Below are positions 16,050-25,776 of a stretch of DNA of 58,258 nt, piece by piece; the first letter of the stretch is position 1; each line of letters opens with the position of its first letter. Source of the DNA: Actinomycetes bacterium (lineage in GTDB: Bacteria > Actinomycetota > Acidimicrobiia > Acidimicrobiales > RAAP-2); contig JAKBGV010000004.1 in assembly GCA_021837305.1 (NCBI GenBank), positions 1 to 58,258 on the forward strand, read 5' to 3'. The notes below the pieces were generated by a model, which searched no databases, had not been told where the DNA came from, and saw only the letters and a list, made by a program, of their open reading frames with translations. The position numbers and the translations under genes are program-made.

Positions 16050-17374
16050 GGACCCGGCTCACCGGCTGGGGCCGCACGGCGGGGAGCTTCGCGCAGCTCG
16101 ACGCGCCGGCGACCGAGGAGGCCATCGCGGCCGCCCTACGCGCCCCGGCCGTGATCGCGCGCGGGCTCGGTCGCAGCTACGGCGACGCCGCCCAGGTCGG
16201 CGGCGGCCTCGTGCTCGACAACGCCGGGCTCAACGCGATCGGCCCGATCGGTCCCGACGGGCTCGTCACGCTCGGCGCGGGGGTCTCGATCGAGGACCTG
16301 CTCACGGTGGCGATCCCCCAGGGCTGGTTCGTCCCGGTGACCCCGGGCACCCGTCAGGTCTCGATCGGCGGTGCGGTCGCGGCCGACGTGCACGGTAAGA
16401 ACCACCACGTCGACGGCTCTTTTGCGCGCCACGTGCGCGCGATGCGCCTGGTCACCCCGACCGGGGTGCACGCGCTCAGCCCCGAGGTCGAGCCGGCGCT
16501 CTTCTGGGCGACCTTCGGGGCCATGGGCCTCACCGGTGTGGTGAGCGAGGTCACCCTGCAACTGCTCGCCATCGCGAGTGACCAGGTGCTCGTGGACACC
16601 GACCGCTACGACGACCTCGACGAGGTCATGGCCGCCATGGTCGAGGGCGACGACCGGTACCGCTACTCGGTCGCCTGGGTCGACTGCATGGCGCGCGGTC
16701 GACGCATGGGCCGCTCGATCCTGACCCGCGGCGACCACGCGAGCGCACCGGCCGGCGATGACCCCACGAACCACGCGCCGCGCGCGGCGCGCCTGGCGGT
16801 GCCCATCACCGCGCCCCCGGGACTGCTCAACCCGGCCACCATCACCGCCTTTAACGAGCTGTGGTTCCGCGCCGCGCCGCGTCACCGCGTGGGCGAGGCC
16901 CAGTCGATCGGGTCGTTCTTCCACCCCCTCGACGGGCTACGCGACTGGAACCGCCTCTACGGCCCGCGGGGCTTCGTCCAGTACCAGTTCGCCGTGCCCG
17001 ACGACGCCGCCGAGACCGTCACCACGGCGATCGCGCGGCTCTCGGCGTCACGCGTGCCGAGCTTCCTCGCGGTCTTGAAGCGCTTCGGGCCCGGCGACCC
17101 CGCACCCCTCTCCTTCCCCCAGCCGGGCTGGACCCTCGCGCTCGACCTGCCGGTCGGGCCCGCGAGGCTCGCGGCGCTGCTCGACGAGCTCGACGAGCTC
17201 GTCATCGCCGCGCGGGGCCGGGTCTATCTCGCGAAGGACTCGCGCCTCTCGCCCCAACACGTGCGCGCGATGTACCCCCGCCTGGGCGAGTTCGCCGCCC
17301 TGGCCGATACCATCGACCCGGAGCGCCACCTCACGAGCGACCTCGCTCGTCGGCTGCGGCTCAGAGAAGGATGA
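16046..17374 (+). CDS. dprE1: Decaprenylphosphoryl-beta-D-ribose oxidase
   Basis: A 442-residue FAD oxidase that oxidises the 2'-OH of decaprenylphosphoryl ribose; DprE2 then reduces it to arabinose. FAD-domain motifs: ARGLGRSYGDAAQ (about 38-50), PGTRQVSIGGAVAADVHGKNHH (quoted in part; about 100-121). The active-site Lys of the family is Lys397 (YLAKDSR). At the position of Mycobacterium tuberculosis Cys387 (GWNVCVD), the cysteine attacked by benzothiazinones, this protein has Ala365 (GWTLALD). Cys387 is not needed for catalysis, so activity is expected but covalent inhibition is not. The GTG overlaps the ubiA stop. Confidence 0.94.
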   Translation: MRTRLTGWGRTAGSFAQLDAPATEEAIAAALRAPAVIARGLGRSYGDAAQVGGGLVLDNAGLNAIGPIGPDGLVTLGAGVSIEDLLTVAIPQGWFVPVTPGTRQVSIGGAVAADVHGKNHHVDGSFARHVRAMRLVTPTGVHALSPEVEPALFWATFGAMGLTGVVSEVTLQLLAIASDQVLVDTDRYDDLDEVMAAMVEGDDRYRYSVAWVDCMARGRRMGRSILTRGDHASAPAGDDPTNHAPRAARLAVPITAPPGLLNPATITAFNELWFRAAPRHRVGEAQSIGSFFHPLDGLRDWNRLYGPRGFVQYQFAVPDDAAETVTTAIARLSASRVPSFLAVLKRFGPGDPAPLSFPQPGWTLALDLPVGPARLAALLDELDELVIAARGRVYLAKDSRLSPQHVRAMYPRLGEFAALADTIDPERHLTSDLARRLRLREG

Positions 17375-17380
17375 CCACCC

Positions 17381-18148
17381 ATGGAGAACGCCTTCGGCCA
17401 ACCCCAGACCATCGTCGTGCTCGGCGGCACCTCGGACATCGCACGCGCGGTGGTCAAGAAGCTCTGCTCGGCGCGCGCCCACCACGTGGTGCTCGCGGGA
17501 CGCAACCAGACGCTGCTCGACGAGGCCGCGGCCGAGGCCCGCGACTACGGCGCGACGACGACCCACACGGTGCTCTTTGACGCCACCGAGCCCCTCGACG
17601 CGGCCCGGGCCGTGTCGGACTGCTTTGGGGCCATGGACGAACCCGTCGACCTCGTGATCGAGGCCGTCGGGCTGCTCGGCAAGCAGCTCGAGTACGAGGA
17701 CGACCCGACCATGGCCGCGACCATGGCGACCGTGAACTACGCCTGGCCGGTCGCGGCGCTCGCCGAGGTGCGTCGCCGCCTCGTCGCCCAGGGCCACGGG
17801 CGGATCCTCGTGATGAGCTCGGTGGCCGCGATTCGCGTGCGGCGCAGCTCGTACCTCTACTCGGGCGCCAAGGCCGGCCTCGACCGGCTCTGCGACGGGC
17901 TCGCCGACTCCCTCGAGGGAACCGGCGTCACCCTGCAGATCCTGCGCCCGGGTTTCGTTCGCTCCAAGATGACCACGGGCGAGCCCGAGATCCCCTTCAC
18001 GACCGGCGTGAACGAGGTCGCCGAGAACGTCGTGCGCGGGCTCGCGGGCTCCGCGCGGGTCATCTGGAGTCCGCCGATCCTGCGCTACGTGTTCTTCGTG
18101 CTGCGACACCTGCCCGCCCCCATCTGGCGCAAGGTCGCTGACCGCTAG
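17381..18148 (+). CDS. dprE2: Decaprenylphosphoryl-2-keto-beta-D-erythro-pentose reductase
   Basis: A 255-residue short-chain dehydrogenase that reduces the keto intermediate of DprE1 to decaprenylphosphoryl arabinose. It has the nucleotide loop VVLGGTSDIARA, the catalytic Ser (VMSSVAA), and YLYSGAKAGLD with Tyr and Lys; the last part (ILRPGFVRSKMTTG) also fits DprE2. It lies 6 bases after dprE1 with AGAAGGA as ribosome binding site. Its TAG stop is interlocked with the stop of the convergent LprI-like gene on a CTAG. Confidence 0.93.
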   Translation: MENAFGQPQTIVVLGGTSDIARAVVKKLCSARAHHVVLAGRNQTLLDEAAAEARDYGATTTHTVLFDATEPLDAARAVSDCFGAMDEPVDLVIEAVGLLGKQLEYEDDPTMAATMATVNYAWPVAALAEVRRRLVAQGHGRILVMSSVAAIRVRRSSYLYSGAKAGLDRLCDGLADSLEGTGVTLQILRPGFVRSKMTTGEPEIPFTTGVNEVAENVVRGLAGSARVIWSPPILRYVFFVLRHLPAPIWRKVADR

Positions 18149-18561
18149 CTCGTCGCGTCGTCGAGCCGCTCGATGAGCACACTCACGTGCAACTGGTCCG
18201 CGTCGATCAGACACGCCGAGCGTGCGAGGGTCTCGACGGCGCCGGTGGCGCGACCGCGACAGCGCCACTCGCGCGCCGCGTACCACTGACGCTCACCGGC
18301 GATGAAGTCGCGCGCCGCGTAGGGCGCGGCCGCGACGATCTCACCACGCAGCTGGTTGATCGTGGCGTCCAGGGCGAGCACGCGGCGCTCCGCGCAGCCC
18401 TCGGCGCCGGTCGTGCCCGCGCGGCAGGCCGGGACGCGGAAGGTCTCCACCAGCCGGGGCGCGGTCGGGGCGCTCGGGGCGTCACTCGACAGCCACAGGG
18501 CCGCGGCGATCATGAGCGCAGCCAGGCCGACGACGACGACCACGAGGATCTTGGTCCGCAC
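18145..18561 (-). CDS. Membrane-anchored LprI/DUF1311-like protein
   Basis: A 138-residue protein with an N-terminal signal or anchor helix (about 5-25) and an extracytoplasmic domain. The spacing of cysteines and the pattern LDATINQLRG ... ERQWYAAREWRCRGRA ... ACLIDAD match the lysozyme-inhibitor LprI N-terminal domain (DUF1311). Members are thought to protect peptidoglycan against lysozyme, but many are uncharacterised. It overlaps the end of dprE2 by four bases and lies 27 bases downstream of the phosphodiester-glycosidase-like gene, so those two may be co-transcribed. Confidence 0.68.
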   Translation of the reverse strand: MRTKILVVVVVGLAALMIAAALWLSSDAPSAPTAPRLVETFRVPACRAGTTGAEGCAERRVLALDATINQLRGEIVAAAPYAARDFIAGERQWYAAREWRCRGRATGAVETLARSACLIDADQLHVSVLIERLDDATS

Positions 18562-18588
18562 GGACCAAGTCTGACAGGTCCGCCGGCG

Positions 18589-19827
18589 CTAGCCGTGCGA
18601 CGAGGAGGGCGCGAGCAGACCGGTGGTCTTGGGCACGGTGCGCAGCGACATCGTGTAGAAGTCGCGGTTCCACCACGTCGCGAAGTAGCGCGACGGCGGC
18701 CCGTTCATGGTGCTGAGCAGGCTGGTGCCGTTCGCCCCGGTGATGACGGCGTTGGGCGCTCCGGTGAAGGTCGAGTACTGGACCCAGTCGGTGTTGATGT
18801 CGAGCTGCATCCCGGTGACCGCCCCGGCGCGCACCAGCACGTTGGCGAGGTCGGTGATCGACAGCGCCGGGCCGCCGACGTAGACGATGGCGCCATCCTT
18901 GGTGACCCCGAGGCCCGAGCGCCAGACGTTGAAGGTCCCCCCGAGGGTCGCCCCCCACAGGGCCGGGTTCGACAGGTCCGGGGCCGGGTGCCCGTTGATC
19001 ACGAGCAGGTTGAGGTTCTGGCGCACCGAGGCGACCTGGTTGTTCATGGTGAAGCCCGGTGAGCCCCACGCACCGACGGTCATCGTGCCGTCCTTGTAGA
19101 CCACGACCGAGGCCGCGCCCTTGCGCAGCGGCAGGATCATCTGGCCCTGGGTGTAGTAGCCGCCGTTGGCGTCCTGCATCCGGAAGCCCGCGTTGAAGGC
19201 GGCGACGAGCGAGCGGCTCGCGAAGGGGGTGATGGGCGCGGAGTAGATGAAGTGGTAGTTGCCCCCGGGGATGAACGAGCCCGAGTAGAGCTGGGCGCGC
19301 AGCAGCGTCGGGTCCATCCACGCGATGCCCACCACGTAGCTGGTGTGGACCGCGTCGGGACGGATGAAGGCCTCATAGACCGTGGGCACGCCGTTGTCAG
19401 TGCGCCCCGCCACGTGCCAGACGCCCTCACCGGGCAGGGGGTGGGCGGCGGGGCTGATCACGCGCGGCGGCTCGGGCAGGTGGCCGGTGGCCGGCACCTT
19501 CACGGCGGTGACCCCGGAGCCGAAGGACTTCGCCGGCGGCTTGCCACCGACCTTGGCCGGGTTCAGCTTGTAGTACTCGGTCTCGACCCAAGTCACGAAC
19601 GGCCCGAGGCCGTGCTGACGGCCCCACTCGGCCCCGCGCGCCATGTAGCTCACGCCGTAGGTCGGGTTGCGCAGCGCCATCGCGAGCGTGCCGCCGAGGT
19701 AGGCGACGACCACGAAGGTCACCGTCGCGAGCGCGACGATCACGCGGCGACGCCAGTAGATGCGTTGGGGCAGTCGGTGACTCCGCGGCGCCGAGGGCGG
19801 CCGGTAGACGGGGCGGGCGGAATCCAT
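18589..19827 (-). CDS. Membrane-anchored phosphodiester glycosidase (NAGPA/DUF2233) protein
   Basis: A protein of about 412 residues. A basic cytosolic N-terminus and one TM helix (about 26-48) precede an extracellular domain. The second half carries NAGPA-type features: AAFNAGFRM, GGYYTQGQM, DGTMTVGAWG, VINGHPAPDL, DGAIVYVGGPAL, and a final MQLDINTDW with the catalytic-region Asp. Relatives remove GlcNAc from phosphodiesters or act on wall polymers; the substrate here is unknown. I prefer the ATG at 19827, after GGAA, over one 12 codons upstream. It follows pcrA by a short gap with an inverted repeat. Confidence 0.82.
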   Translation of the reverse strand: MDSARPVYRPPSAPRSHRLPQRIYWRRRVIVALATVTFVVVAYLGGTLAMALRNPTYGVSYMARGAEWGRQHGLGPFVTWVETEYYKLNPAKVGGKPPAKSFGSGVTAVKVPATGHLPEPPRVISPAAHPLPGEGVWHVAGRTDNGVPTVYEAFIRPDAVHTSYVVGIAWMDPTLLRAQLYSGSFIPGGNYHFIYSAPITPFASRSLVAAFNAGFRMQDANGGYYTQGQMILPLRKGAASVVVYKDGTMTVGAWGSPGFTMNNQVASVRQNLNLLVINGHPAPDLSNPALWGATLGGTFNVWRSGLGVTKDGAIVYVGGPALSITDLANVLVRAGAVTGMQLDINTDWVQYSTFTGAPNAVITGANGTSLLSTMNGPPSRYFATWWNRDFYTMSLRTVPKTTGLLAPSSSHG

Positions 19828-19876
19828 GAGGTTCCATTCTTCCACGGTCGGGCTGAACTCCATTCGGCGTCGCAGG

Positions 19877-19900
19877 GTTTCTTAAGGACGTTTTAGAAAC
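19877..19900. repeat. Short inverted repeat between pcrA and the glycosidase gene
   Basis: GTTTCT (19877-19882) and AGAAAC (19895-19900) flank a 12-base AT-rich core in otherwise very GC-rich DNA. It could be an operator or a weak hairpin. No regulator is suggested by the neighbours. Confidence 0.28.
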
Positions 19901-19909
19901 GACACACGA

Positions 19910-22177
19910 TCAGGACTCCGCGCGGCGAAGCGGCGTCATGGCGAGCACCAGCTGCTTGGTGCCGTGCTCGACGAAGGAGACCGTCGCACGCGCGCGCGGG
20001 CCCTCGCCCTCGACGCGCACCACGGTGCCCGCGCCGTAGCGGTCGTGCACGACCCGCTCGCCCGCCACCAGGCCGAGGGTCTCGGCGCCCGTGGAGCGCA
20101 CCGGCGGGGCCGCGCCCGACCCGATGGCCCGACCGGCGGCGAACTCGCTCTGGCGACCGACGAAGCCCTCCTCGTACGCGACCTCGCGACGGCGCAGCGG
20201 GGTCGTGCGCGACACGTCGTGCACGAGGGCGGGCGGGATCTCGGTGAGGAACCGGCTCGGCAGCGCGTCGGTGCGCTGGCCCCACTGGGTACGACTCCAG
20301 GCGTGGGTGAGCACGAGGTGGGACATCGCGCGCGTGATCCCGACGTAGCAGAGCCGTCGCTCCTCTTCGAGCTCGTCCTCGTCGGCGAGGGCCCGGCGGT
20401 GCGGGAAGATCGTCTCCTCGAGGCCCGTGATCGCCACCACGGGGAACTCGAGTCCCTTGGCAACGTGCAGGGTCATCAGCGAGACCGCGCCGGCGCCCTG
20501 GTCGAGCTGGTCCGAGTCCGCGACGAGCGCCACGCGTTCGACGAAGTCGAGCACCGTCTCGTACTGCGCGGCCGCCGAGGCCAGCTCGCCGAGGTTCTCC
20601 AGTCGACTGGCCGCCTCGTCGGGTGGCCCCTCGCGCAGCGAGTCCCCGAGGCCGGTCTCGTCGACGATGGCGTCGATCAGCTCGCGCGGGGTGAGCTCGC
20701 CCAGCCGGTCGCGCAACCGGTCGAGGGCCGTCGTGAAGCGCGTCGCGCCCGCGAGGGCCCGCCCGCTCAGTCCGGCGTTCGCCGCGTACCACGGCGCCTC
20801 GGCGAAGGAGAGCCCGTGCTCGGCCGCGTAGGCGCCGAGCTTGGCCTGGGCGGCGTCGCCGACCCCGCGCTTGGGCTCGTTGATGACGCGCCGCGCGGAG
20901 GCCTCGTCGCGCGGGTTCACCACGAGCCGCGCGTAGGCGAGGGCGGTCTTGACCTCCTTGCGGTTGTAGAACGGCAGGCCGGCGATCACCCGGTAGGGCA
21001 CCCCGGCGTGGAGGAACTCCTCTTCGAGCACGCGGCTCTGGGCGTTGGTGCGGTAGAAGACCGCCATGTCCTGCCACTCGAGCTGGTTTTCCGCGCGCAG
21101 CCGGCGCAGCTCACTCGCGAGGTAGCGTCCCTCCTCGTACTCGTCCCCGGCGCGGTAAAGGCGGATCTTGCTGCCCTGGTCGCCCTCGGTGAAGAGGTGC
21201 TTCGCGCGCCGCCCGGGGTTCTGTGCGATCACGGCGTTGGCCGCGTCGAGGATCGTCTGGGTGGAGCGGAAGTTCTGCTCGAGCACGATGACGTCGGCGT
21301 CGGGGAACCGCTCCTCGAAGAGCAGGATGTTGCGCACGTCGGCCGCGCGGAACCGGTAGATCGACTGGTCGGCGTCGCCGACCACGCACAGGTTGCGGTG
21401 TTGCTCGCTCAGGAGCAGCACGAGCTCGTTCTGGACGCCGTTGGTGTCCTGGAACTCGTCGACGAGCAGGTAGCGGAACCGGTCCTGGTAGCTCGCGCGC
21501 ACCGCGTCGTCACGCACGAGCAGCTCGAGGGCGTTCACGAGCAGGTCGTCGAAGTCCATCGCGTTGGCCAGGTGCAGGCGCTTCTCGTACTGCGCGAAGA
21601 TCTCGGCGACGCGGCGGTGGAAGGGGTCGTCCCCGTAGCGATCGGCGTAGCGTGTCGCGTTCACCGACTCGTTCTTCGCCGCCGAGATGGCCGAGGAGAC
21701 ACTGCGCGGCGGCAGCCGCTTGGGGTCGAGGTTGAGCTCCTTCATGATGACCTCGACGGCCGAGCGCGCGTCGCCGGCGTCGTAGATCGAGAAGCCCCGC
21801 TCGTAGCCGAGCACGTCGGCGTGGCTGCGCAGTATCCGCAGGCAGGCCGAGTGGAAGGTCGAGACCCACATGCGCGTCGCCGCCTCGCCGACGAGGTCCA
21901 CCACGCGTCGGCGCATCTCGTCGGCCGCCTTGTTGGTGAAGGTGATGGCCATCACCTCGTGGGGTCGAGCGTCCCCGGTCACGAGCAGGTGCGCGATGCG
22001 CCGCGTGAGCACGCGCGTCTTGCCCGACCCCGCGCCGGCGACCACGAGCAACGGCCCGCCGCGTTGGGTCACCGCCGCGCGCTGGGGCTCGGTCAGGTCC
22101 GCGAGCAACGCGTCGGGGTCAGGGGACGTCGGCTCGTGGAAGAGCGACTCGTCCGAGAAGTACCGCGTCACTCCCAC
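19910..22177 (-). CDS. pcrA: ATP-dependent DNA helicase PcrA/UvrD
   Basis: A 755-residue superfamily 1 helicase for nucleotide-excision repair and removal of replication blocks. Motifs in order: Q motif (LTEPQRAAV), Walker A ([11 protein letters not shown]), [21 protein letters not shown] (Walker B), [29 protein letters not shown] and VGITRAM. The C-terminus has the [18 protein letters not shown] domain seen in PcrA (here [13 protein letters not shown]). Two GTG starts six bases apart are possible; the second (22171) overlaps the guaA stop as GTGA. Confidence 0.96.
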   Translation of the reverse strand: MGVTRYFSDESLFHEPTSPDPDALLADLTEPQRAAVTQRGGPLLVVAGAGSGKTRVLTRRIAHLLVTGDARPHEVMAITFTNKAADEMRRRVVDLVGEAATRMWVSTFHSACLRILRSHADVLGYERGFSIYDAGDARSAVEVIMKELNLDPKRLPPRSVSSAISAAKNESVNATRYADRYGDDPFHRRVAEIFAQYEKRLHLANAMDFDDLLVNALELLVRDDAVRASYQDRFRYLLVDEFQDTNGVQNELVLLLSEQHRNLCVVGDADQSIYRFRAADVRNILLFEERFPDADVIVLEQNFRSTQTILDAANAVIAQNPGRRAKHLFTEGDQGSKIRLYRAGDEYEEGRYLASELRRLRAENQLEWQDMAVFYRTNAQSRVLEEEFLHAGVPYRVIAGLPFYNRKEVKTALAYARLVVNPRDEASARRVINEPKRGVGDAAQAKLGAYAAEHGLSFAEAPWYAANAGLSGRALAGATRFTTALDRLRDRLGELTPRELIDAIVDETGLGDSLREGPPDEAASRLENLGELASAAAQYETVLDFVERVALVADSDQLDQGAGAVSLMTLHVAKGLEFPVVAITGLEETIFPHRRALADEDELEEERRLCYVGITRAMSHLVLTHAWSRTQWGQRTDALPSRFLTEIPPALVHDVSRTTPLRRREVAYEEGFVGRQSEFAAGRAIGSGAAPPVRSTGAETLGLVAGERVVHDRYGAGTVVRVEGEGPRARATVSFVEHGTKQLVLAMTPLRRAES

Positions 22178-23706
22178 TCGATGGTGCCCGGCGGCTTGCT
22201 CGTCACGTCCAGGGCCACGCGGTTCACGCCCGCTACCTCGCGGATCAGCCGGTTGGCGATCCGCTCGACGAGGTCGTAGGGCAGGCGGGCCCAGTCGGCG
22301 GTCATGGCGTCGTCGCTCGTGACCGCCCGGATCACGATCGGGTAGGCGTAGGTTCGCCCGTCGCCCATCACGCCGACGGTGCGCACCGCCGGCAGCACGG
22401 CGAAGCTCTGCCAGAGCTCGCGGTAGAGACCGGCGCGTCGGATCTCGTCGACGACGACGGCGTCGGCCTGGCGCAGGATCTCGGCGCGCTCGCGGGTGAC
22501 CTCGCCGACGATGCGCACGCCGAGTCCCGGACCCGGGAACGGCTGGCGCCAGACGATGCCCTCGGGCAGGCCGAGCTCCTCACCGACGTGGCGGACCTCG
22601 TCCTTGAAGAGCTTGCGCAGGGGCTCGATGAGGGTGAAGGAGAGGTCGGCGGGCAGTCCGCCGACGTTGTGGTGGCTCTTGATGGTGGCGGCGTGCCCGG
22701 AACCGGACTCGATGACGTCGGGGTACAGCGTCCCCTGGACGAGGAACTGCGGCCCGTCGCCGCCCCTGCCGAGGTCGCGCGCGACGGCCTCGAACTCGCG
22801 GATGAAGAGCTCGCCGATGATCTTGCGCTTCGCCTCGGGGTCCGTGACCCCGGCGAGCGCGTCGAAGAAGCGGTCCTGGGCCTTCACGTGGATGAGCTCG
22901 ACGCCGAACTGCTCGGTGAAGGTCGACTCGATCTGCTCACCCTCGCCGAGGCGCATGAGGCCGGTGTCGACGAAGACGCACGTCAACTGACTGCCGATGG
23001 CGCGGATCACCAGCGCCGCGGCGACGGCCGAGTCGACGCCGCCCGACAGCGCGCAGAGTACCTTCGCGTCACCGACGCGCGCGCGGATCTCGCCGACCTG
23101 TTCGTCGATGATCGAGGTGTTGGTCCACGTCGGCGCGATCCCCGCCAGGTCGTGCAGGAAGTGCGCGATGAGCTCCTGACCGCGCTCGGTGTGCAACACC
23201 TCGGGGTGGAACTGCACCGCGTAGCGCCGCGTAGCGTCGTCCTCCATCACCGCGACGGGCGCGCCGGGCGTCGAGGCCGTGACCGTGAAGCCGTTGGGCG
23301 CACGCGTGATGGCGTCGCCGTGGCTCATCCAGCAGGTGCCCGTCTCGGGCCAGGCCTCGAGCAGTGACGAGGCGCCGAGGCGGGCCACCTCGGTGCGGCC
23401 GTACTCACCCGAGCCCGTGTGGCCGACCTCGCCACCGAGCTGCTGGGCCATCAGCTGGGCGCCGTAGCAGATGCCGAGGATCGGCACGCCGAGGTCGTAG
23501 ATGGCCGGGTCGAGGCTCGGCGCCGGGGTCTCGTAGACGGACTTGGGCCCGCCCGACAGGATGATCGCCGCGGGCGCCTTCGCGCGCACCTCGTGTGCCG
23601 CGATGGTGGACGGGACGATCTCGGAGTAGACGTGCGCCTCGCGCACGCGACGCGCGATCAGCTGGGCGTACTGGGCACCGAAGTCGACGACGAGGACACT
23701 GGTCAA
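22168..23706 (-). CDS. guaA: GMP synthase (glutamine-hydrolysing)
   Basis: A 512-residue enzyme that amidates XMP to GMP. The class I amidotransferase has Cys80 (GICYGAQ) and the His-Glu pair (FHPEVLH). The ATP pyrophosphatase loop is [10 protein letters not shown], and the dimerisation domain ends with [10 protein letters not shown]. The start is a TTG that overlaps the stop of the upstream guaB3 as TTGA; the frame stays open far upstream, but only this start gives the family N-terminus ([16 protein letters not shown]). Coupled translation with guaB3 is likely. Confidence 0.95.
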   Translation of the reverse strand: MTSVLVVDFGAQYAQLIARRVREAHVYSEIVPSTIAAHEVRAKAPAAIILSGGPKSVYETPAPSLDPAIYDLGVPILGICYGAQLMAQQLGGEVGHTGSGEYGRTEVARLGASSLLEAWPETGTCWMSHGDAITRAPNGFTVTASTPGAPVAVMEDDATRRYAVQFHPEVLHTERGQELIAHFLHDLAGIAPTWTNTSIIDEQVGEIRARVGDAKVLCALSGGVDSAVAAALVIRAIGSQLTCVFVDTGLMRLGEGEQIESTFTEQFGVELIHVKAQDRFFDALAGVTDPEAKRKIIGELFIREFEAVARDLGRGGDGPQFLVQGTLYPDVIESGSGHAATIKSHHNVGGLPADLSFTLIEPLRKLFKDEVRHVGEELGLPEGIVWRQPFPGPGLGVRIVGEVTRERAEILRQADAVVVDEIRRAGLYRELWQSFAVLPAVRTVGVMGDGRTYAYPIVIRAVTSDDAMTADWARLPYDLVERIANRLIREVAGVNRVALDVTSKPPGTIEWE

Positions 23707-24866
23707 TGGCCCATGCCCACGCCCTGGGCGCGCTGGAGCGACTTGCCCTCGGTCTGCAGGGACGGGGCGAGCATCACCTCGGCCTTCTGGAACTCCTTCA
23801 GGGTCTCGTACCCGCAAGTCGCCATCGACGTGCGCAGCGCGCCGAAGAGGTTGAGTCGTCCGTCGTTCTCGTGGGCCGGTCCGAGCAGGATCTCGGACAG
23901 GGTGCCGCGCACCTGGGTGCGCACCCGCGTGCCGCGCGGCAGCGTCGGGTGGAAGGTGGCCATGCCCCAGTGGAAGCCGCGCGCCGGCGCCTCGACGGCG
24001 CTGGACAGCGGCGAGCCGATCATCACCGCGTCGGCGCCACAGGCGATGGCCTTGGCGATGTCGCCGCCCTTGCTCATGCCGCCGTCGGCGATGACGTGGA
24101 CGTAGACGCCGGTCTCGTCGAGGTGACGCATGCGCGCGCCCGCGACGTCGGCGATAGCCGTCGCCTGGGGCACGCCGATGCCGAGCACGGCGCGTGAGGT
24201 GCACGCGTTGCCCGGACCGACGCCGACCAGCACGCCGGCGGCGCCGGTGCGCATCAGGTGCAGCGCCGCCTGGTAGCTCGCGCACCCGCCGACGATGACG
24301 GGGATCTCGAACTCACGGATGAACTTCTTCAAGTTGAGCGGCTCGGCGGTGCGCGAGACGTGCTCAGCCGACACGACGGTGCCCTGGATCACGAGGATGT
24401 CGAGGCCCGAGTCGGTGATGGTCTTGGACATCCAGTCGGTGCGCTGGGGCGTCACGGAGGCGGACGTGACGATGCCCGCTTGCTTCATCTCGCGGATCCG
24501 CTCGGCGACGAGCTCGAGCTTGATGGGCTCTAGGTACATCTGCTGCATGCGCGCGGTGGCCTTGTCGTCGTCGAGCTCGCGGATCTCCTCGAAGAGCGGC
24601 ATCGGGTCCTCGTAGCGGGTCCAGAGGCCCTCGAGGTTCAAGACGCCCAGTCCACCCAGCCGACCGATCTCGATGGCCGTAGCGGGCGAGACCGCGCCGT
24701 CCATCGCCGAGCCGAGCATCGGCAACTCGAACTTGTAGGCGTCGATCTGCCAGGAGATGTCGACGTCCTCGGGGTCACGCGTGCGCCGCGAGGGCACGAT
24801 GGCGATGTCGTCAAAACCGTACGCCTGTCGCGCCGATTTGTAGATGCCGATCTCAACTTCCGCCAT
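23703..24866 (-). CDS. guaB3: IMP dehydrogenase-family protein, GuaB3 type
   Basis: A 387-residue TIM-barrel protein. It lacks the CBS domains of ordinary IMP dehydrogenase. The catalytic loop cysteine is present (Cys222 in [11 protein letters not shown]), as is the [15 protein letters not shown] phosphate site. This short form is the actinobacterial GuaB3 paralogue, whose activity is debated (some cyanobacterial relatives act as GMP reductases). Its overlap with guaA implies a guanine-nucleotide role. ATG preceded by GGAGG. Confidence 0.9.
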   Translation of the reverse strand: MAEVEIGIYKSARQAYGFDDIAIVPSRRTRDPEDVDISWQIDAYKFELPMLGSAMDGAVSPATAIEIGRLGGLGVLNLEGLWTRYEDPMPLFEEIRELDDDKATARMQQMYLEPIKLELVAERIREMKQAGIVTSASVTPQRTDWMSKTITDSGLDILVIQGTVVSAEHVSRTAEPLNLKKFIREFEIPVIVGGCASYQAALHLMRTGAAGVLVGVGPGNACTSRAVLGIGVPQATAIADVAGARMRHLDETGVYVHVIADGGMSKGGDIAKAIACGADAVMIGSPLSSAVEAPARGFHWGMATFHPTLPRGTRVRTQVRGTLSEILLGPAHENDGRLNLFGALRTSMATCGYETLKEFQKAEVMLAPSLQTEGKSLQRAQGVGMGH

Positions 24867-24911
24867 GGTGTCCTCCGATACCGCCCCGCCGCCGGGGTTC
24901 TCGATCCCCCC

Positions 24912-24940
24912 AATCTACCGGAGTCGGTCCGAGGCGTCAC
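24912..24940 (-). promoter_or_regulatory. Promoter of the guaB3-guaA-pcrA operon
   Basis: On the minus strand: GTGACG (24940-24935), 17 bases, TAGATT (24917-24912), then 45 bases to the guaB3 ATG. The -10 matches the TANNNT pattern and the spacing is ideal; the -35 is weak. It overlaps the stop codon of the NUDIX gene. Confidence 0.45.
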
Positions 24941-25701
24941 CGGTCCACGCCGGTCGCGATCGAGAGCAGCTCGACCAAGACCCGCGCCGTCGCGCCCCAG
25001 ATCAGGTCCTCGGGGACCCGGAAGAAGTAGATCGGGAAGAACCCCTCGTCGTCGGCCCCGGGCCGCGGCGTCGCGCGACGCCACCGCTCCTCGACGAAGG
25101 CGTCGTCGGCGAGCAGGTCGGTGAGTGCGACGCTGAAGACGCGCTCGACCTCGCCGGGCTGGGGCCGCCACCGTGGCCGACCAGCCACCGTCGCCACCAC
25201 GGGCCAGATCGCCGAGTTGGAGACGACCGACGCGATCGGGCTCAACCACCCGACGGGTGAGACCAGGGCCGGGTCGAGGCCGACCTCCTCGTTGGCCTCG
25301 CGAAGCGCCGTCGCGACCGCGTCCTCGTCGCCGTCGCGACGACCGCCGGGCAGCGCGATCTCACCGCGGTGGTGACGCAGCGCTCGCGACCGTCGCGTGA
25401 GCACGACGTGGGCCTCGCCCTCGACGTCGAGCAGGGCCACGAGCACCGCACTCGGGCGCACCGTGAGCCCCGGCTGGCGCCCGAGCGCGAGCAACTCGTC
25501 CGAGAGTGACGGCAGGCCCGACGCGAGGCAGCGACCCCGCTCGACCAGGCGACCCACGACCGTGGCCACGTCGATCGAGCGGCGCGCGCTCGCCTCGAGG
25601 TGCGCCCAGGGCGCGGGCGCGCCGGGCCGAACCTCGTCGGGTTCGGGAACGACCTGGGGGTAGCGATGCCCGGGGAACCGCTCGGGACGCGACGCGTTCA
25701 C
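24937..25701 (-). CDS. NUDIX hydrolase, CoA pyrophosphatase type
   Basis: About 254 residues. The Nudix box GGRRDGDEDAVATALREANE continues into EVGLDP and has all metal-binding Glu; the LPGG before it and the upstream VLTRRSRALRHHRGEIA segment match CoA-diphosphatase-like members (hydrolysis of oxidised CoA or related diphosphates). The N-terminal YPQVVPEPDEVRPGAPAPW motif is common in actinobacterial members. The GTG at 25701 is the start that includes this motif and stays out of the divergent mmpL promoter. The same frame stays open across the mmpL gene, but that part is an antisense artefact. Confidence 0.82.
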   Translation of the reverse strand: MNASRPERFPGHRYPQVVPEPDEVRPGAPAPWAHLEASARRSIDVATVVGRLVERGRCLASGLPSLSDELLALGRQPGLTVRPSAVLVALLDVEGEAHVVLTRRSRALRHHRGEIALPGGRRDGDEDAVATALREANEEVGLDPALVSPVGWLSPIASVVSNSAIWPVVATVAGRPRWRPQPGEVERVFSVALTDLLADDAFVEERWRRATPRPGADDEGFFPIYFFRVPEDLIWGATARVLVELLSIATGVDR

Positions 25702-25739
25702 CGTCGCACCAGCCCTAGCCCGCTGCCCTGTATCGCTTG

Positions 25740-25745
25740 TATAAT
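25740..25745 (+). promoter_or_regulatory. -10 box for the mmpL-like gene
   Basis: A perfect TATAAT, 31 bases before the ATG, in an AT-rich patch between two GC-rich genes. No good -35 lies 16-18 bases upstream, so an activator or other factor may be needed. The mRNA leader contains GAGGAG, 5 bases from the ATG. Confidence 0.6.
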
Positions 25746-25776
25746 CGCTGTTCCCCCACTGGAGTTGAGGAGAGTC

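Noticed and set aside
19964-22279. A 771-codon plus-strand frame opposite pcrA
   Set aside because: PcrA has every helicase motif in order on the minus strand; the opposite frame has none and its composition is that of a shadow.
24286-24500. A longer guaA product starting within guaB3
   Set aside because: The frame upstream of 23706 reads through guaB3 in another frame with Arg-rich nonsense; the TTG at 23706 gives the exact family N-terminus.
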